Of a stretch of DNA of 64,000 nucleotides, positions 17,012 through 25,075 are shown in pieces. Within the stretch, counting starts at the first letter, position 1. Each line of letters begins with the position of its first letter. Location of the stretch: positions 1,798,001-1,862,000 of the forward strand of contig NZ_JAFBCF010000001.1 of assembly GCF_016907535.1 (NCBI RefSeq), given 5' to 3'. Source of the DNA: Microlunatus panaciterrae. Its GTDB lineage: Bacteria; Actinomycetota; Actinomycetes; Propionibacteriales; Propionibacteriaceae. Below the pieces are notes generated by a model. It was not told the DNA's origin. It saw nothing but the letters and a program-made list of their open reading frames with translations, and ran no database searches. The translations under genes were made by a program, and so were the position numbers.

Positions 17012-17590
17012 TCACGTCCGCGCTGGTCGGTCGGCGCCCTTCTTGCGCGACCGGTAGGCGTAGACGTTGGTGCGGTTGCCGCAGTTGCCGGTGTCGCAGT
17101 AACGCTTCGACCGGTTGCGGGAGAGATCCACCACGACGTCATCGCAGTCGGGTGCGGCGCAGATCCGGAGCCGGGCCAGTTCGTCGCTGCGGATCAGGTC
17201 GGCAAACGCCATCGCCGCCTCGGCCCCCATCCGCTGGGCCAACGGCGCGTCCGGCTCGGTGACGTGCAGATGCCAGTCGTACGCGTCATGACGGGTCAGA
17301 TAGGGCATCGCCTGGGCCTCGCGCAGGATGTCGTTGACGATGACGACGGCCGCGTCGCGGTCGGGGGCCTGCCAGACCCGCCGGAGTCGAGTCCGCAGCG
17401 CGCGGACCTCGTCGAGCTCGGCGTTGGTGCGCAGGTGTCGACCACTGAACGGGAACCGTGCCAGCCAGGCGTCGAAACTCGCTCGGTCGGGCAACAGCTC
17501 GCAGCCGTCACTGAAGGTGTTGACCAGGGCCGCGGCGCTGGCCAGCGCTACCTCCGTGTCATGAGCAAAAAGCACCTTGACCCCTGACAT
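17012..17590 (-). CDS. CGNR zinc-finger transcriptional regulator
   Basis: A 192-residue regulator with an N-terminal ABATE ligand-binding domain and a C-terminal zinc finger: CAAPDCDDVVVDLSRNRSKR followed by YCDTGNCGNRTNV, which contains the defining CGNR. It is divergent from an EamA-type exporter with only 34 bases between the starts, a pairing often seen in actinobacteria. It probably controls that exporter. The ATG at 17588-17590 has no clear ribosome site. Confidence 0.85.
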   Translation of the reverse strand: MSGVKVLFAHDTEVALASAAALVNTFSDGCELLPDRASFDAWLARFPFSGRHLRTNAELDEVRALRTRLRRVWQAPDRDAAVVIVNDILREAQAMPYLTRHDAYDWHLHVTEPDAPLAQRMGAEAAMAFADLIRSDELARLRICAAPDCDDVVVDLSRNRSKRYCDTGNCGNRTNVYAYRSRKKGADRPART

Positions 17591-17625
17591 TACTGTCGCC
17601 TAGAGTCATTAGTGTAATCCCCCTA
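17588..17625. promoter_or_regulatory. Compact divergent promoter between the CGNR regulator and the EamA exporter
   Basis: Only 34 bases separate the two starts. ATTAC (17589-17593) and GTAAT (17614-17618) form an inverted pair. On the plus strand TTACTG (17590-17595) and TGTAAT (17613-17618) are 17 bases apart and would start RNA at about the ATG 17625, giving a leaderless exporter mRNA. Any repressor bound here would affect both genes. Confidence 0.4.
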
Positions 17626-18836
17626 TGGTCATGACAGCGACAGGAGGTGCGGCCATCACCGGCTCCCTGGCAGCGGCGTCGAACCGCACCCGCTCCGGCC
17701 TGGTTCTCGCCCTGACCTCGGCAGCCTCCTTCGGCCTGTCCGGGCCGCTCGCCAAGAGCCTGCTCGAGACCGGCTGGACACCCGGAGCCGTCGTCGCGTT
17801 CCGTATCGGCGGAGCCGGGCTCCTGCTGCTGCTGCCGTGTCTGTTGCTGGTCCGGCGGAGCTGGCGCCCGACGCGCAGGTCGATGGCCGGCATGACGCCC
17901 TACGGCGTGGCCGCGGTGGCCGGCGCGCAACTCTGCTATTTCAGTGCCGTGCAGTATCTGTCGGTCGGGGTCGCGCTGCTGATCGAGTACACCGCGCCGG
18001 TGCTGCTGATCCTCTGGAGCTGGCTGCGAACCAGGCGTCGGCCGAGTCGGACCGTGCTGATCGGAGCGGGGCTGGCGATGCTCGGACTGGTGCTGGTGCT
18101 CAACCTGACCGGCGAACTGGCGCTCGACCCGGTCGGACTGCTCTGGGCCTTCGGTGCAGCGGTCGGCTGCTGCTGTTATTTCCTGCTGGCTGACGGCAAC
18201 GACGATGCCGTACCGCCGATCGTGATGACGACGGCCGGGACAGTGATCGGTGCCCTCGTGCTGGGGTTGGCCGCGGCGGCACAGGTGCTGCCGATGCACG
18301 CCGGCAGCCGACCGACCACGCTCGCCGGGCACGCGACCAGCTGGGTGCTGCCGGCCGCCGGACTGGTGCTGATCACAGCCGTTGCGGCCTATCTCACCGG
18401 GATCGCCGGGATCCGTCGGCTGGGCAGCTCGATGGCGTCCTTCGTCGCCCTGTTCGAGGTGCTGTTCGCGGTCGTGTTCGCGATCATCCTGCTGGCGGAG
18501 GTGCCGACGTGGACCCAGGCCGTCGGCGGCGTCCTCGTCATTGCCGGCATCGTCACCGTGCAGCGGGGTCAGAACGGTCAGAGGCCCTTGGCGCGGCGGC
18601 GCAGGCCTACGGACACCAGCACCCCGCCACTGACCAGCAGGGCACCGGCGGCAACGAGCACCCACAGCGGGACCGCCGATCCGGTACCCGGCAGCTCCTG
18701 GGCCGCTCGCGCAGCCGAGCCCGGGCCCGAGTCGGCCGACGGGCCGGCTGGCGGGGGCGTCGACGACGACGGCGCCGAGGAACTACTGGACGACGGGGAA
18801 CTGCTGGCCGACGGCGAGGCCGCAGGCTCCCGGTAG
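17625..18836 (+). CDS. EamA/DMT-family transporter with an antisense-derived tail
   Basis: Ten predicted membrane helices in two EamA repeats, from LVLALTSAASFGLSGPLAKS to about residue 318 (VGGVLVIAGIVTVQRG), as expected for drug/metabolite exporters. The frame has no stop there and runs about 85 residues further, through low-complexity, acidic and Ser/Pro-rich sequence, to TAG at 18834-18836. That tail is read from the strand opposite the sorting-signal end of the LPXTG gene, a 259-base tail-to-tail overlap. The transported compound is unknown. The divergent CGNR protein is the likely regulator. Confidence 0.82.
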   Translation: MVMTATGGAAITGSLAAASNRTRSGLVLALTSAASFGLSGPLAKSLLETGWTPGAVVAFRIGGAGLLLLLPCLLLVRRSWRPTRRSMAGMTPYGVAAVAGAQLCYFSAVQYLSVGVALLIEYTAPVLLILWSWLRTRRRPSRTVLIGAGLAMLGLVLVLNLTGELALDPVGLLWAFGAAVGCCCYFLLADGNDDAVPPIVMTTAGTVIGALVLGLAAAAQVLPMHAGSRPTTLAGHATSWVLPAAGLVLITAVAAYLTGIAGIRRLGSSMASFVALFEVLFAVVFAIILLAEVPTWTQAVGGVLVIAGIVTVQRGQNGQRPLARRRRPTDTSTPPLTSRAPAATSTHSGTADPVPGSSWAARAAEPGPESADGPAGGGVDDDGAEELLDDGELLADGEAAGSR

Positions 18837-20092
18837 ACCACCCGCGCCTGCCCGGGGAGGTTCAGCCCGCCGACCGCACCGAGGTTGCCCGGACCGTTGA
18901 GATAGCTGCCGATCCTGCTGGCCGCCACGGGTACCTCGATGGTGCAGGACCGGGCGCCGACAGCGAGGGTGCCTGCCCCTACCGTGATCCGGCGCGCCCC
19001 CCGACGCGCGGTGACATCGGCGGCACAGGTGGACTCCACCTCGCTGCCGGCGACCCTCATCCCGGCCGGCAGTCGGTCGGTGAAGGACCAGCCGTCCTTG
19101 GCTCCCAGCTCTGCGGTGTTGGTCACCGTGAACATCAGTAGGGTGACCTGGCCGGGGCGTCGGGTGGCCGAGCTGAAACGCTTGTCCAGCTGCGGTGTCA
19201 CGTCGAGGATCCGCAGGTTGTCGATCACGCCCTTGTTGCCGAACTCGGAGCCGTTGTCGTTCATCAGCCGGACTCGGACGTCGGTGTCCCTGGCCAGCAG
19301 TGCGGCCCTGGCGGACAGCCGAGCGTTGGCCCGGACCCGAGACCCTTCGGTCATGGTGCCGCCGAGTGCCGACCGGGCATAGCTGACACTGTGCTCGTCC
19401 CGGCACACGTCCAGGACGCTGACGCCGATCTGAGACGCCCCGGTGAGCAGCCGGCCGTCGGCGTCGAGGAACCGCAGCCGAGACCGCGGTCCCTGGTCGT
19501 TGTCAGCGCCGCAGCTGGTGGCTGCAGCCGAGATCGCGGCGGTGTAGAAGCGGTGAGCGGTGAGCCGGACCGCGGTCTTCGTCTCCAGCTGGGTGGCGTT
19601 GTTGCCCGCGCCCTCCAGCGTGTAGGCCGACAGCACCCGGTTGCCACTCTCGTCGTGATCGCCGCTGACTCTGGCGACCGCGGTCGCCAGCCCCCGAATG
19701 TTGCCGTACGCCGAGCCGGGGCAGTCGTAGGCATTGTCGGGCTCCGTGACGCCGGCCGACGTGCTCGAAGCGAGGATGATCCCGTTGCAGGAGCCGTCAC
19801 TCAGCCAGGGCTCGGCGACGACGTAGCGCTGACCCGCATTGTTGATGTCGGCCGAGGGGGTGTTCTGTCGTGGCTCACCACCCTTGGTCGCTCCGGTGTA
19901 GTCGGTGACCAGCGAGACCCGGTCGCGGGGAGCCGCTGAGAACCCCTCGGAGAAGATCGTCACCGGCTGCGCCGGCTGACCGGGCTTTCGTGGGACGGCC
20001 GAGGCCGGGGCGGAGAACGAACCGGAGCCGATCAGCAGGGCGGCGACTGCGGTGGTGAGCAGGGGGCGCAGCAGCCGACGGTTCAGTGTCAC
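18578..20092 (-). CDS. LPXTG cell-wall-anchored surface protein with DUF11-like domain
   Basis: A 504-residue exported protein. The GTG start at 20090-20092 has GAGGAGG 8 bases upstream and gives a signal peptide (LLRPLLTTAVAALLIGSGSF) cleaved near SAPASA. The body has paired Cys residues and a region like DUF11/isopeptide-type surface domains (about residues 300-430: VTLLMFTVTNTAELGAKDGW). A Ser/Pro-rich wall-spanning stretch precedes LPGTG at about 467, a hydrophobic helix and RRRAKGL, a class-typical sortase signal. The ligand is unknown. Its 3' end overlaps the EamA gene on the other strand. Confidence 0.87.
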   Translation of the reverse strand: MTLNRRLLRPLLTTAVAALLIGSGSFSAPASAVPRKPGQPAQPVTIFSEGFSAAPRDRVSLVTDYTGATKGGEPRQNTPSADINNAGQRYVVAEPWLSDGSCNGIILASSTSAGVTEPDNAYDCPGSAYGNIRGLATAVARVSGDHDESGNRVLSAYTLEGAGNNATQLETKTAVRLTAHRFYTAAISAAATSCGADNDQGPRSRLRFLDADGRLLTGASQIGVSVLDVCRDEHSVSYARSALGGTMTEGSRVRANARLSARAALLARDTDVRVRLMNDNGSEFGNKGVIDNLRILDVTPQLDKRFSSATRRPGQVTLLMFTVTNTAELGAKDGWSFTDRLPAGMRVAGSEVESTCAADVTARRGARRITVGAGTLAVGARSCTIEVPVAASRIGSYLNGPGNLGAVGGLNLPGQARVVYREPAASPSASSSPSSSSSSAPSSSTPPPAGPSADSGPGSAARAAQELPGTGSAVPLWVLVAAGALLVSGGVLVSVGLRRRAKGL

Positions 20093-20236
20093 TGTTCGCC
20101 CTCCTCGGCTCTCAGCCTGCGGTCGCGTCGGACCCGGCTCTCCTCGGGCTGCCAGCGAGCGTACCGAACCAGGCGCCGCGGACCCCACCCTCGTCTCAGC
20201 CTGTGGTGTTGCCTCCTACGGGCGGGGCCTCGGAGC

Positions 20237-20713
20237 TCAGGCGTGTCCGTCCGGAGGTTGCTGGGCCGGCTGGACCGACCAGCTCGGCGGTTCGTCGGTG
20301 CCTGACTGCTCGTCGTGCTGCGCATCGGACGCGGTGGCTTGCACCTTGCCGGACGCGTGGTGCACCGGGGCGTAGACGGTGTAGAGCCGCAGGGGCTCGT
20401 CACCGATGTTGGTGACGTTGTGCCAGGTGCCGGCGGGCACCAGGATCGCCCAGCCGTCCTCCACCTCCTGGTCGACGTGGAGCTGGTCCTTGGTGGGGCC
20501 CATCTGCACGCGGCCACGACCTGCGTCGAGCCGGAGGAACTGGTCGGTCTCCGGGTGTGCCTCCAGGCCGATGTCCTCCCCCACGGGGATCGACATGAGG
20601 GTCAGCTGGAGGTATCTCCCGGACCACGCGACCGCGCGGTAGTTCGTGTTCTCAAGGGTCGCACTCTCCAGGTCGAAGCTCTGAGGCTCCGGTCCGATGT
20701 CTTTGACGGTCAA
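20237..20713 (-). CDS. Cupin-domain protein
   Basis: A 158-residue single cupin barrel. Motif 1 (EDIGLEAHPETDQFLRLDAGRG) and motif 2 (AILVPAGTWHNVTNIGDEPL) carry the usual His/Glu metal ligands, and the tail is Gln/Pro-rich. I start it at TTG 20711-20713 because GGGGGAGAG sits at ribosome-site distance just upstream; the longer frame to 20797 begins with unrelated sequence. Small cupins of this form bind metals and small molecules and are often called mannose-6-phosphate-isomerase-like, but no substrate is indicated here. Confidence 0.72.
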   Translation of the reverse strand: MTVKDIGPEPQSFDLESATLENTNYRAVAWSGRYLQLTLMSIPVGEDIGLEAHPETDQFLRLDAGRGRVQMGPTKDQLHVDQEVEDGWAILVPAGTWHNVTNIGDEPLRLYTVYAPVHHASGKVQATASDAQHDEQSGTDEPPSWSVQPAQQPPDGHA

Positions 20714-20909
20714 CGTCTCTCCCCCTTCAGCGATGGTCGCCCGAGGTGGACGACCTGGACTCTCTCCGGCCCTGCACCCACTCTCAGACCGGCACACGCC
20801 CAGGTCAACACCTTCCCGGCGGGCGGCTGTTCAGAGGTCGGACGAACCCCGTCATCCAGGGTGGCCTTCGGCCCTATCGACCTGGCCCAGGGCGCGCGAC
20901 CATCACCGT

Positions 20910-21263
20910 ATGAAGAAGGTTCTGCTCATCCTCAACCAACCTGCCTACGGGGCGGACGAGACGTTCAACGCGATGCGGCTGGCAACCGCCCTCACCCGGC
21001 GTGACGACGCCGACGTGACCGTCTTCCTGATGGGCGACGCCGTGACCTGCGCGATCGCCGGGCAGAAGACGGCCGACGGCTACTACACCCTTGACCGGAT
21101 GCTGAAGACCTTCGCCCGACACGGGGGCAAGATCGCCTGTTGCGGAACCTGCCTGGACGCGCGCGGTCTCACCGAGGAGCACCTCATCGCCGAAGCGCCC
21201 CGGTCCACCATGGAGGAGCTCGCGGCATGGACCGTGGAGGTCGACCAGGTCCTCACGTTCTGA
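20910..21263 (+). CDS. DsrE/DsrF-like sulfur-relay fold protein
   Basis: A 117-residue DsrE-fold protein (MKKVLLILNQPAYGADETFN ... VTVFLMGDAVTCAIAG). Cysteines in IACCGTCLDARG are placed where DsrE/YchN proteins carry their sulfur-accepting Cys. Proteins of this type move sulfane sulfur or sit in small multimers; no partner genes for sulfur oxidation are nearby. I start at ATG 20910, where the domain begins, rather than at an upstream ATG that would add 71 unrelated residues. Its last 11 bases overlap the minus-strand gene. Confidence 0.82.
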   Translation: MKKVLLILNQPAYGADETFNAMRLATALTRRDDADVTVFLMGDAVTCAIAGQKTADGYYTLDRMLKTFARHGGKIACCGTCLDARGLTEEHLIAEAPRSTMEELAAWTVEVDQVLTF

Positions 21264-21681
21264 CGTCACCGGGATTACCCTCACGGCAGGTCAGCGCGGA
21301 GTTGACCGGCGTGAGTGGCCCGGTGAGGTGCAGCCGGCTTTCCGGGCGATCGGCACGCTGGGACCGATGCAGGCGCCGACGCCTGATCAACTGGCGGAGT
21401 AGCCAAAGGTTTGCGGTGGCGATGCCGGTGAACATCAGGGTGTACACGACGGTGACCGGCCACATCGGGCCCCCGCTGTCGGCATCGGTGATGCTCCAGA
21501 TCCCTGCGCCGATGACATACATGATCGGCAGGGCCGGCACGAGGGTGGGAAGCGTCAGCAGCAGAGCTGCACCCTCGCTCCCGGTGAAGGTGGCGTTTCG
21601 GTCGGAGAAGGCGCTCGCCGCTAGCGCTGCGACCCCACCGATGTACAGCGTGCCTGCCACCCGCCACACCCAGGGAGTCAT
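21253..21681 (-). CDS. Small integral membrane protein of unknown function
   Basis: A 142-residue protein with four hydrophobic segments (around residues 5-25, 35-55, 52-70 and 72-95) and a basic cluster RRRRLHRSQR, then a polar tail. I do not recognise the family. TCTAGC just upstream of the ATG on the minus strand is a possible -10, so it may be leaderless. It is convergent with the DsrE gene and overlaps it by 11 bases. Confidence 0.65.
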   Translation of the reverse strand: MTPWVWRVAGTLYIGGVAALAASAFSDRNATFTGSEGAALLLTLPTLVPALPIMYVIGAGIWSITDADSGGPMWPVTVVYTLMFTGIATANLWLLRQLIRRRRLHRSQRADRPESRLHLTGPLTPVNSALTCREGNPGDVRT

Positions 21682-21732
21682 GCCAGCACGCTAGACCTGT
21701 CGAGTGCGCAACGCTGGGCGTAGCCTCATGAG

Positions 21733-22083
21733 GTGATCAATGGCAGCCATGTCATCGTGTTCAGCCGTGATCCGGAAGCGGATCGCGCCTTCTTCGCTGA
21801 CGTCCTGGGACGGCCACAGGTGGATGCTGGCGGCGGGTGGCCGATCTTCACACTGCCTGCCGGGGAACTGGCCGTGCATCCCTCCGACGGTCCAACCGGA
21901 CACGAGCTGTACTTCATGTGTGACGACGTAGTGACAACCATGCAAGAGCTTCGCGCCAAGGGCGTCGAGTTCACCCAGGACATCTCCGAGGAGCGGTGGG
22001 GCCGGCTCACCCGCTTCCGTCTGCCCGGCGGTGGCGAGGTCGGGATGTACGAGCCGCGCCATCCGCGCGCGATTGATCTCTGA
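21733..22083 (+). CDS. VOC-family protein
   Basis: A 116-residue VOC-fold protein: HVIVFSRDPEADRAFFADVL at the start, LYFMCDDVVTTMQELRAKGV in the middle, RFRLPGGGEVGMYEPRHP at the end. The start is GTG 21733; TAGCCT at 21721-21726 could be its -10, giving a leaderless message. It lies 6 bases before the RibD-like reductase gene on the same strand and is probably co-transcribed. The substrate is unknown. Confidence 0.8.
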   Translation: MINGSHVIVFSRDPEADRAFFADVLGRPQVDAGGGWPIFTLPAGELAVHPSDGPTGHELYFMCDDVVTTMQELRAKGVEFTQDISEERWGRLTRFRLPGGGEVGMYEPRHPRAIDL

Positions 22084-22089
22084 GCCGGC

Positions 22090-22674
22090 ATGCGTTCGGT
22101 CAGGGTCACGCTGTGGATCACTCTCGACGGTGTGGTGCAGGGACCCGGTCGGGCGGACGAGGACACCCGCGGCGGCTTCACGTACGGCGGCTGGGGCGAG
22201 CGCTACAACGACGAGGTGATGGGCCGCGAGATGGCCAAGGGAATGGCCGAGCCTGGGGACATGCTCTTGGGCCGCCGCACCTGGCAGGACTTCATCACCG
22301 CCTGGGGAAGGCGGACCGACGACAATTCGGTCACCGCACACATGAATGCGGCGACCAAGTACGTCGTCTCGATGACCCTGGACGATGCGAACGCCTGGCA
22401 GAACTCGGTCCTGCTGCGCGGTGATGCGGCCGACAACGTGGCCGCGCTGAAAGCCGAGTCGGGCAGGGACCTGTCGATCATCGGAAGTGCGTCACTCGTA
22501 CGAAGCCTGCACGCCGCCAGCCTGATCGACCGCTACACGCTGTTGATCTGCCCGGTCACCCTGGGCACCGGTGCGCGGCTTTTCGAGGGACCAGCGCCGC
22601 TGACCGAGTTCGAGCTGGTAGCCAGCGTTGCGACCACGAGGGGGGTGATCATCGCCCACTACGATCGCCGGTGA
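22090..22674 (+). CDS. Dihydrofolate-reductase-like protein of the RibD C-terminal family
   Basis: A 194-residue NADPH-dependent reductase fold. VRVTLWITLDGVVQGPGR at the N-terminus, the LLGRRTWQDF nucleotide-site segment, IIGSASLVRSLHAASLIDRY, and GTGARLFEGP are all typical of the RibD_C family of stand-alone actinobacterial proteins annotated as dihydrofolate reductase family. True DHFR or riboflavin activity is unlikely. It follows the VOC gene by 6 bases and is followed by the 19-bp tandem repeat. Confidence 0.85.
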   Translation: MRSVRVTLWITLDGVVQGPGRADEDTRGGFTYGGWGERYNDEVMGREMAKGMAEPGDMLLGRRTWQDFITAWGRRTDDNSVTAHMNAATKYVVSMTLDDANAWQNSVLLRGDAADNVAALKAESGRDLSIIGSASLVRSLHAASLIDRYTLLICPVTLGTGARLFEGPAPLTEFELVASVATTRGVIIAHYDRR

Positions 22675-22692
22675 CCGAAGGTGGGCCCGCGT

Positions 22693-22832
22693 CCCTGAGC
22701 ACCACTCCGTACCCTGAGGACCATTCCCTACCCTGAGCACCACTTTGTGCCCCGAGCAACCCTCCGTGCCCTGAGCACCACTCCGTAACCCTGAGCAACC
22801 CTCCGTGCCCTGAACCTGTCGAAGGGCACCAC
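22693..22832. repeat. Degenerate 19-bp tandem repeat ending in a CCCTTCGACAGG-type palindrome
   Basis: Six units of about 19 bases follow one another at 22693, 22712, 22731, 22750, 22769 (20 bases) and 22789, each like CCCTGAGCACCACTCCGTG. The array runs into GTGCCCTGAACCTGTCGAAG (from 22804) continuing to GGGCAC, a palindrome of the widespread actinobacterial type CCCTTCGACAGG(C/T)TCAGGG. There are no unique spacers, so it is not CRISPR. It lies between the RibD-like gene and the arr homologue, and no gene is supported inside it. Confidence 0.8.
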
Positions 22833-22902
22833 CCACGTTCGGCTCGGGATGCAGCACCAACCTCCACGCAGCGTGCGACCAGGATCTCCGCTGCTCGGTG
22901 GC

Positions 22903-23331
22903 TCACTCGTTGATGGCCTCGACACCCAGCCGCTTGAGCTCCTCCAGGTGGTCCCGCATGTGCTGGAGCACCTCCGGCGGATGTGGCTCCCAGTCTGAGA
23001 CTTCGGCGATGACCCGCAGCGGCTCACGGGTGCGGTAGGACCTGGTCGGGTTGCCCGGGAACCTCTTGTCCGTCAGGTTGGGATCATCCTCGAAGAAGCC
23101 CGTGGGTTCCACGCGGTAGATCCTGCCCGGTCCCTCGCCCAACGCAAGTTCTGCGCCCCAGGTGGCCGCATCCAGGGTGGCGGTCAGGTAGATGAAATTC
23201 GCCGTCCCTCGCTGGCCGAAGTTGGAGCTGTACCCGGGGTAGAGCAGATCTCCCGGCTGCAGATCGGCCTTCGTGCCGTGGTAGAACGGCCCGACGTCCT
23301 TCGGCTCGGACGGCATCGGTTCGTTGTCCAT
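22903..23331 (-). CDS. arr: Rifampin ADP-ribosyltransferase homologue (Arr)
   Basis: A 142-residue protein very close in layout to Arr, which inactivates rifamycins by ADP-ribosylation of the C23 hydroxyl. GPFYHGTKADLQPGDLL, IYLTATLDAATWGAELA, YRVEPTGFFEDDPNLTDKRF and PGNPTRSYRTREPLRV match the family in order; His18, Tyr48 and the Asp pair at 82-83 occupy the catalytic positions. The ATG at 23329-23331 has GCGAGGTG upstream. There is no integron recombination site, so it looks like an ordinary chromosomal or island copy. Resistance is expected from the family but not shown. Confidence 0.9.
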   Translation of the reverse strand: MDNEPMPSEPKDVGPFYHGTKADLQPGDLLYPGYSSNFGQRGTANFIYLTATLDAATWGAELALGEGPGRIYRVEPTGFFEDDPNLTDKRFPGNPTRSYRTREPLRVIAEVSDWEPHPPEVLQHMRDHLEELKRLGVEAINE

Positions 23332-23383
23332 ACACACCTCGCAATCGTGGCAGGCTCTGACGTGGTCGTCGGGCCCTTGCTTT

Positions 23384-23683
23384 TCAGTCCTCTTTGAGGA
23401 AACCAGTGAGCGGGTCAATCTCAGCCAGGAACCCACGGATGTTCTCCCGATGCTCATCGAGAGCCATCTGCGGTGTCGGGCTCAGGCTGAACCCGTAGCC
23501 CGGGTTCGGCCCGCTCAGCCAGCTGTAGTCGGTGCCGCCATGTTGACCCGGGCGGACCTCGAACACTTCGCCCTCGACTTGCAGCGCGAAGGACGTGACG
23601 CCGGTCCCCCTCTCGATTTCGGGACGGACGCCTGGCACGGCCATGGGGTCGCCAGGACCGCCCCCTGGGTAGACCTCCTTCAT
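23384..23683 (-). CDS. Hypothetical protein, 99 residues
   Basis: A short soluble, Gly/Pro-rich protein (MKEVYPGGGPGDPMAVPGV) with an aromatic, charged centre (FALQVEGEVFEVRPGQHG) and C-terminus FLAEIDPLTGFLKED. I do not recognise it. It reads in the same direction as arr, 52 bases upstream of it, and could be co-transcribed. Codon use is GC-rich in third positions, which supports coding. Confidence 0.6.
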   Translation of the reverse strand: MKEVYPGGGPGDPMAVPGVRPEIERGTGVTSFALQVEGEVFEVRPGQHGGTDYSWLSGPNPGYGFSLSPTPQMALDEHRENIRGFLAEIDPLTGFLKED

Positions 23684-23818
23684 GTCACCATCATGGCCGC
23701 CGCGCCTCGTCGACCGCACCCCGTCAGCCGCTCGCGGGGGGATCGGGTCCGGGTTGCGCGGCGTTGAGATCGAAAAAGGACATTGACCTGCGGGCACGCC
23801 GCACCCTCCACTGGTGAC

Positions 23819-24379
23819 ATGACCATGCTGCGGTCCGTCGTGTTGGTCGAGGGCAACAGTGACCGGGTGGCGCTGCGCACCCTGGCGGAGCGTCAGGGCC
23901 GGGACCTCGCCGACGAGGGCATCGAGGTCGTCGCGATGGGCGGGATCACCAACACGCGGGCCTTCGCGTCGCGATACGGGCCACGCGGGCTCGGCGTCCG
24001 GCTTGCGGGCCTCTACGACGCAGCAGAGGAGCCGCAGCTTCGGCGCGGGCTGGCGGCGGCGGGGCTGAGCGCCGCCCTCGCGCCCGACGGACCGTCGGAT
24101 CTGGGCTTCTACGGGTGTGCGGCCGATCTGGAGGACGAGCTCATCCGTGCGCTCGGTGTCGAGGCTGTCGAGGCCGTCATCGAAGCGGCGGGTGAGGCTC
24201 GCTCGCTGCGGCTCCTGGCGGGCATGCCTGCCCAGCGCGACTGGCCGCGGGAGGCAGTGCTCCGGCGTTTTCTCGGGGTCCGGTCCGGGCGGAAGGCGCG
24301 CTACGCGGCCCTGCTGGTCGAGGCGATGGATCACCGCCACGTACCCCAGCCGTTGGCCGCAGTGCTGGGCCGGGTCTGA
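23819..24379 (+). CDS. Stand-alone TOPRIM-domain protein (OLD-like)
   Basis: A 186-residue protein opening with LRSVVLVEGNSDRVALRTLA, the TOPRIM signature Glu, then VVAMGGITNTRAFASRYG and GLYDAAEE as the acidic second motif. This resembles the C-terminal TOPRIM of OLD-family nucleases, but the ABC-type ATPase half is absent here and in the flanks. I start at ATG 23819, close to the domain. It may be a nucleotidyl-transfer or nuclease-like enzyme; a defence role is not supported without a partner. Confidence 0.7.
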   Translation: MTMLRSVVLVEGNSDRVALRTLAERQGRDLADEGIEVVAMGGITNTRAFASRYGPRGLGVRLAGLYDAAEEPQLRRGLAAAGLSAALAPDGPSDLGFYGCAADLEDELIRALGVEAVEAVIEAAGEARSLRLLAGMPAQRDWPREAVLRRFLGVRSGRKARYAALLVEAMDHRHVPQPLAAVLGRV

Positions 24380-24466
24380 GCATCGGCGGCCATCGTCTGA
24401 CGGGCCCGCGCTCGACCCTGCCGGGAGATGCCGCTGATGACTATCGTGGTGGCACGAGGAGGAACC

Positions 24467-25036
24467 ATGACTGCTCACAACCAATCCGTCGCCGTCCTCT
24501 GCCGCGCGCTGGACCAGGCGGGCGACGTGCTCGCCGCGGTCCGCGCGGACCAGCTCGCGCAACCGACGCCCTGTGACGACTGGGATGTCGCGCAGTTGAT
24601 CGGTCATCTCGTGAGCGCGCCGGCCCGCTTCCTGGAGAGGGCTCGGGGCGCGGACACCGACTGGTCGGCGGCGCCGCAGCCGGCTGCCAGCAACTGGGTG
24701 GCCGACTTTAGGTCCAACGCCGACGAACTGATCCACCATTGGCGACAGCCGGGTGACGCGGTGGACGCCAGGCAGGTGGACTGGCAGACCGCAGAGATCG
24801 CTGTGCACACCTGGGACCTCGCCCGCGCGACCGGCCAGTCGCCACCGCTGCAGCCGGAGGTGGCGGAGCGCGGGCTGGCGTTCATGTCCGCGATGATGAC
24901 GCCGGAGAATCGCGGGAAGGCATTCGCGCCCGCGGTGCGGGTGCCCGACGATGCACCGATCTACGACCGTCTGGCGGCGTTCGCCGGGCGGGCCCTCGAT
25001 GCTCGCACCGAGGCATCAGGACCGTCATCGGCATGA
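24467..25036 (+). CDS. TIGR03086/DinB-like mycothiol-dependent enzyme family protein
   Basis: A 189-residue protein of the maleylpyruvate-isomerase-N / TIGR03086 family. TPCDDWDVAQLIGHLV carries the first metal-binding His, and AEIAVHTWDLARATGQ the others, the typical H-x3-D/H pattern of DinB-like proteins. Members are thought to use mycothiol or a related thiol. AGGAGGAACC immediately precedes ATG 24467, which decides the start over ATG 24428. The gene is followed closely by the DUF1801 gene. Confidence 0.83.
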   Translation: MTAHNQSVAVLCRALDQAGDVLAAVRADQLAQPTPCDDWDVAQLIGHLVSAPARFLERARGADTDWSAAPQPAASNWVADFRSNADELIHHWRQPGDAVDARQVDWQTAEIAVHTWDLARATGQSPPLQPEVAERGLAFMSAMMTPENRGKAFAPAVRVPDDAPIYDRLAAFAGRALDARTEASGPSSA

Positions 25037-25075
25037 CGACACCGGCGGGGTGCGGTTCGGACGGAAGGGCTCTGT

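Noticed and set aside
22693-22832. CRISPR array
   Set aside because: Units are contiguous 19-mers without unique spacers, and no cas genes are in the window.
22492-22906. Minus-strand open frames rich in GTEWCSG-type repeats
   Set aside because: They are translations of the 19-bp tandem repeat and of the antisense of the RibD-like gene, with no gene-like codon pattern.
23819-24379. OLD/Gabija-type defence nuclease
   Set aside because: The protein has only a TOPRIM domain; no ATPase half or UvrD-like partner gene is adjacent.
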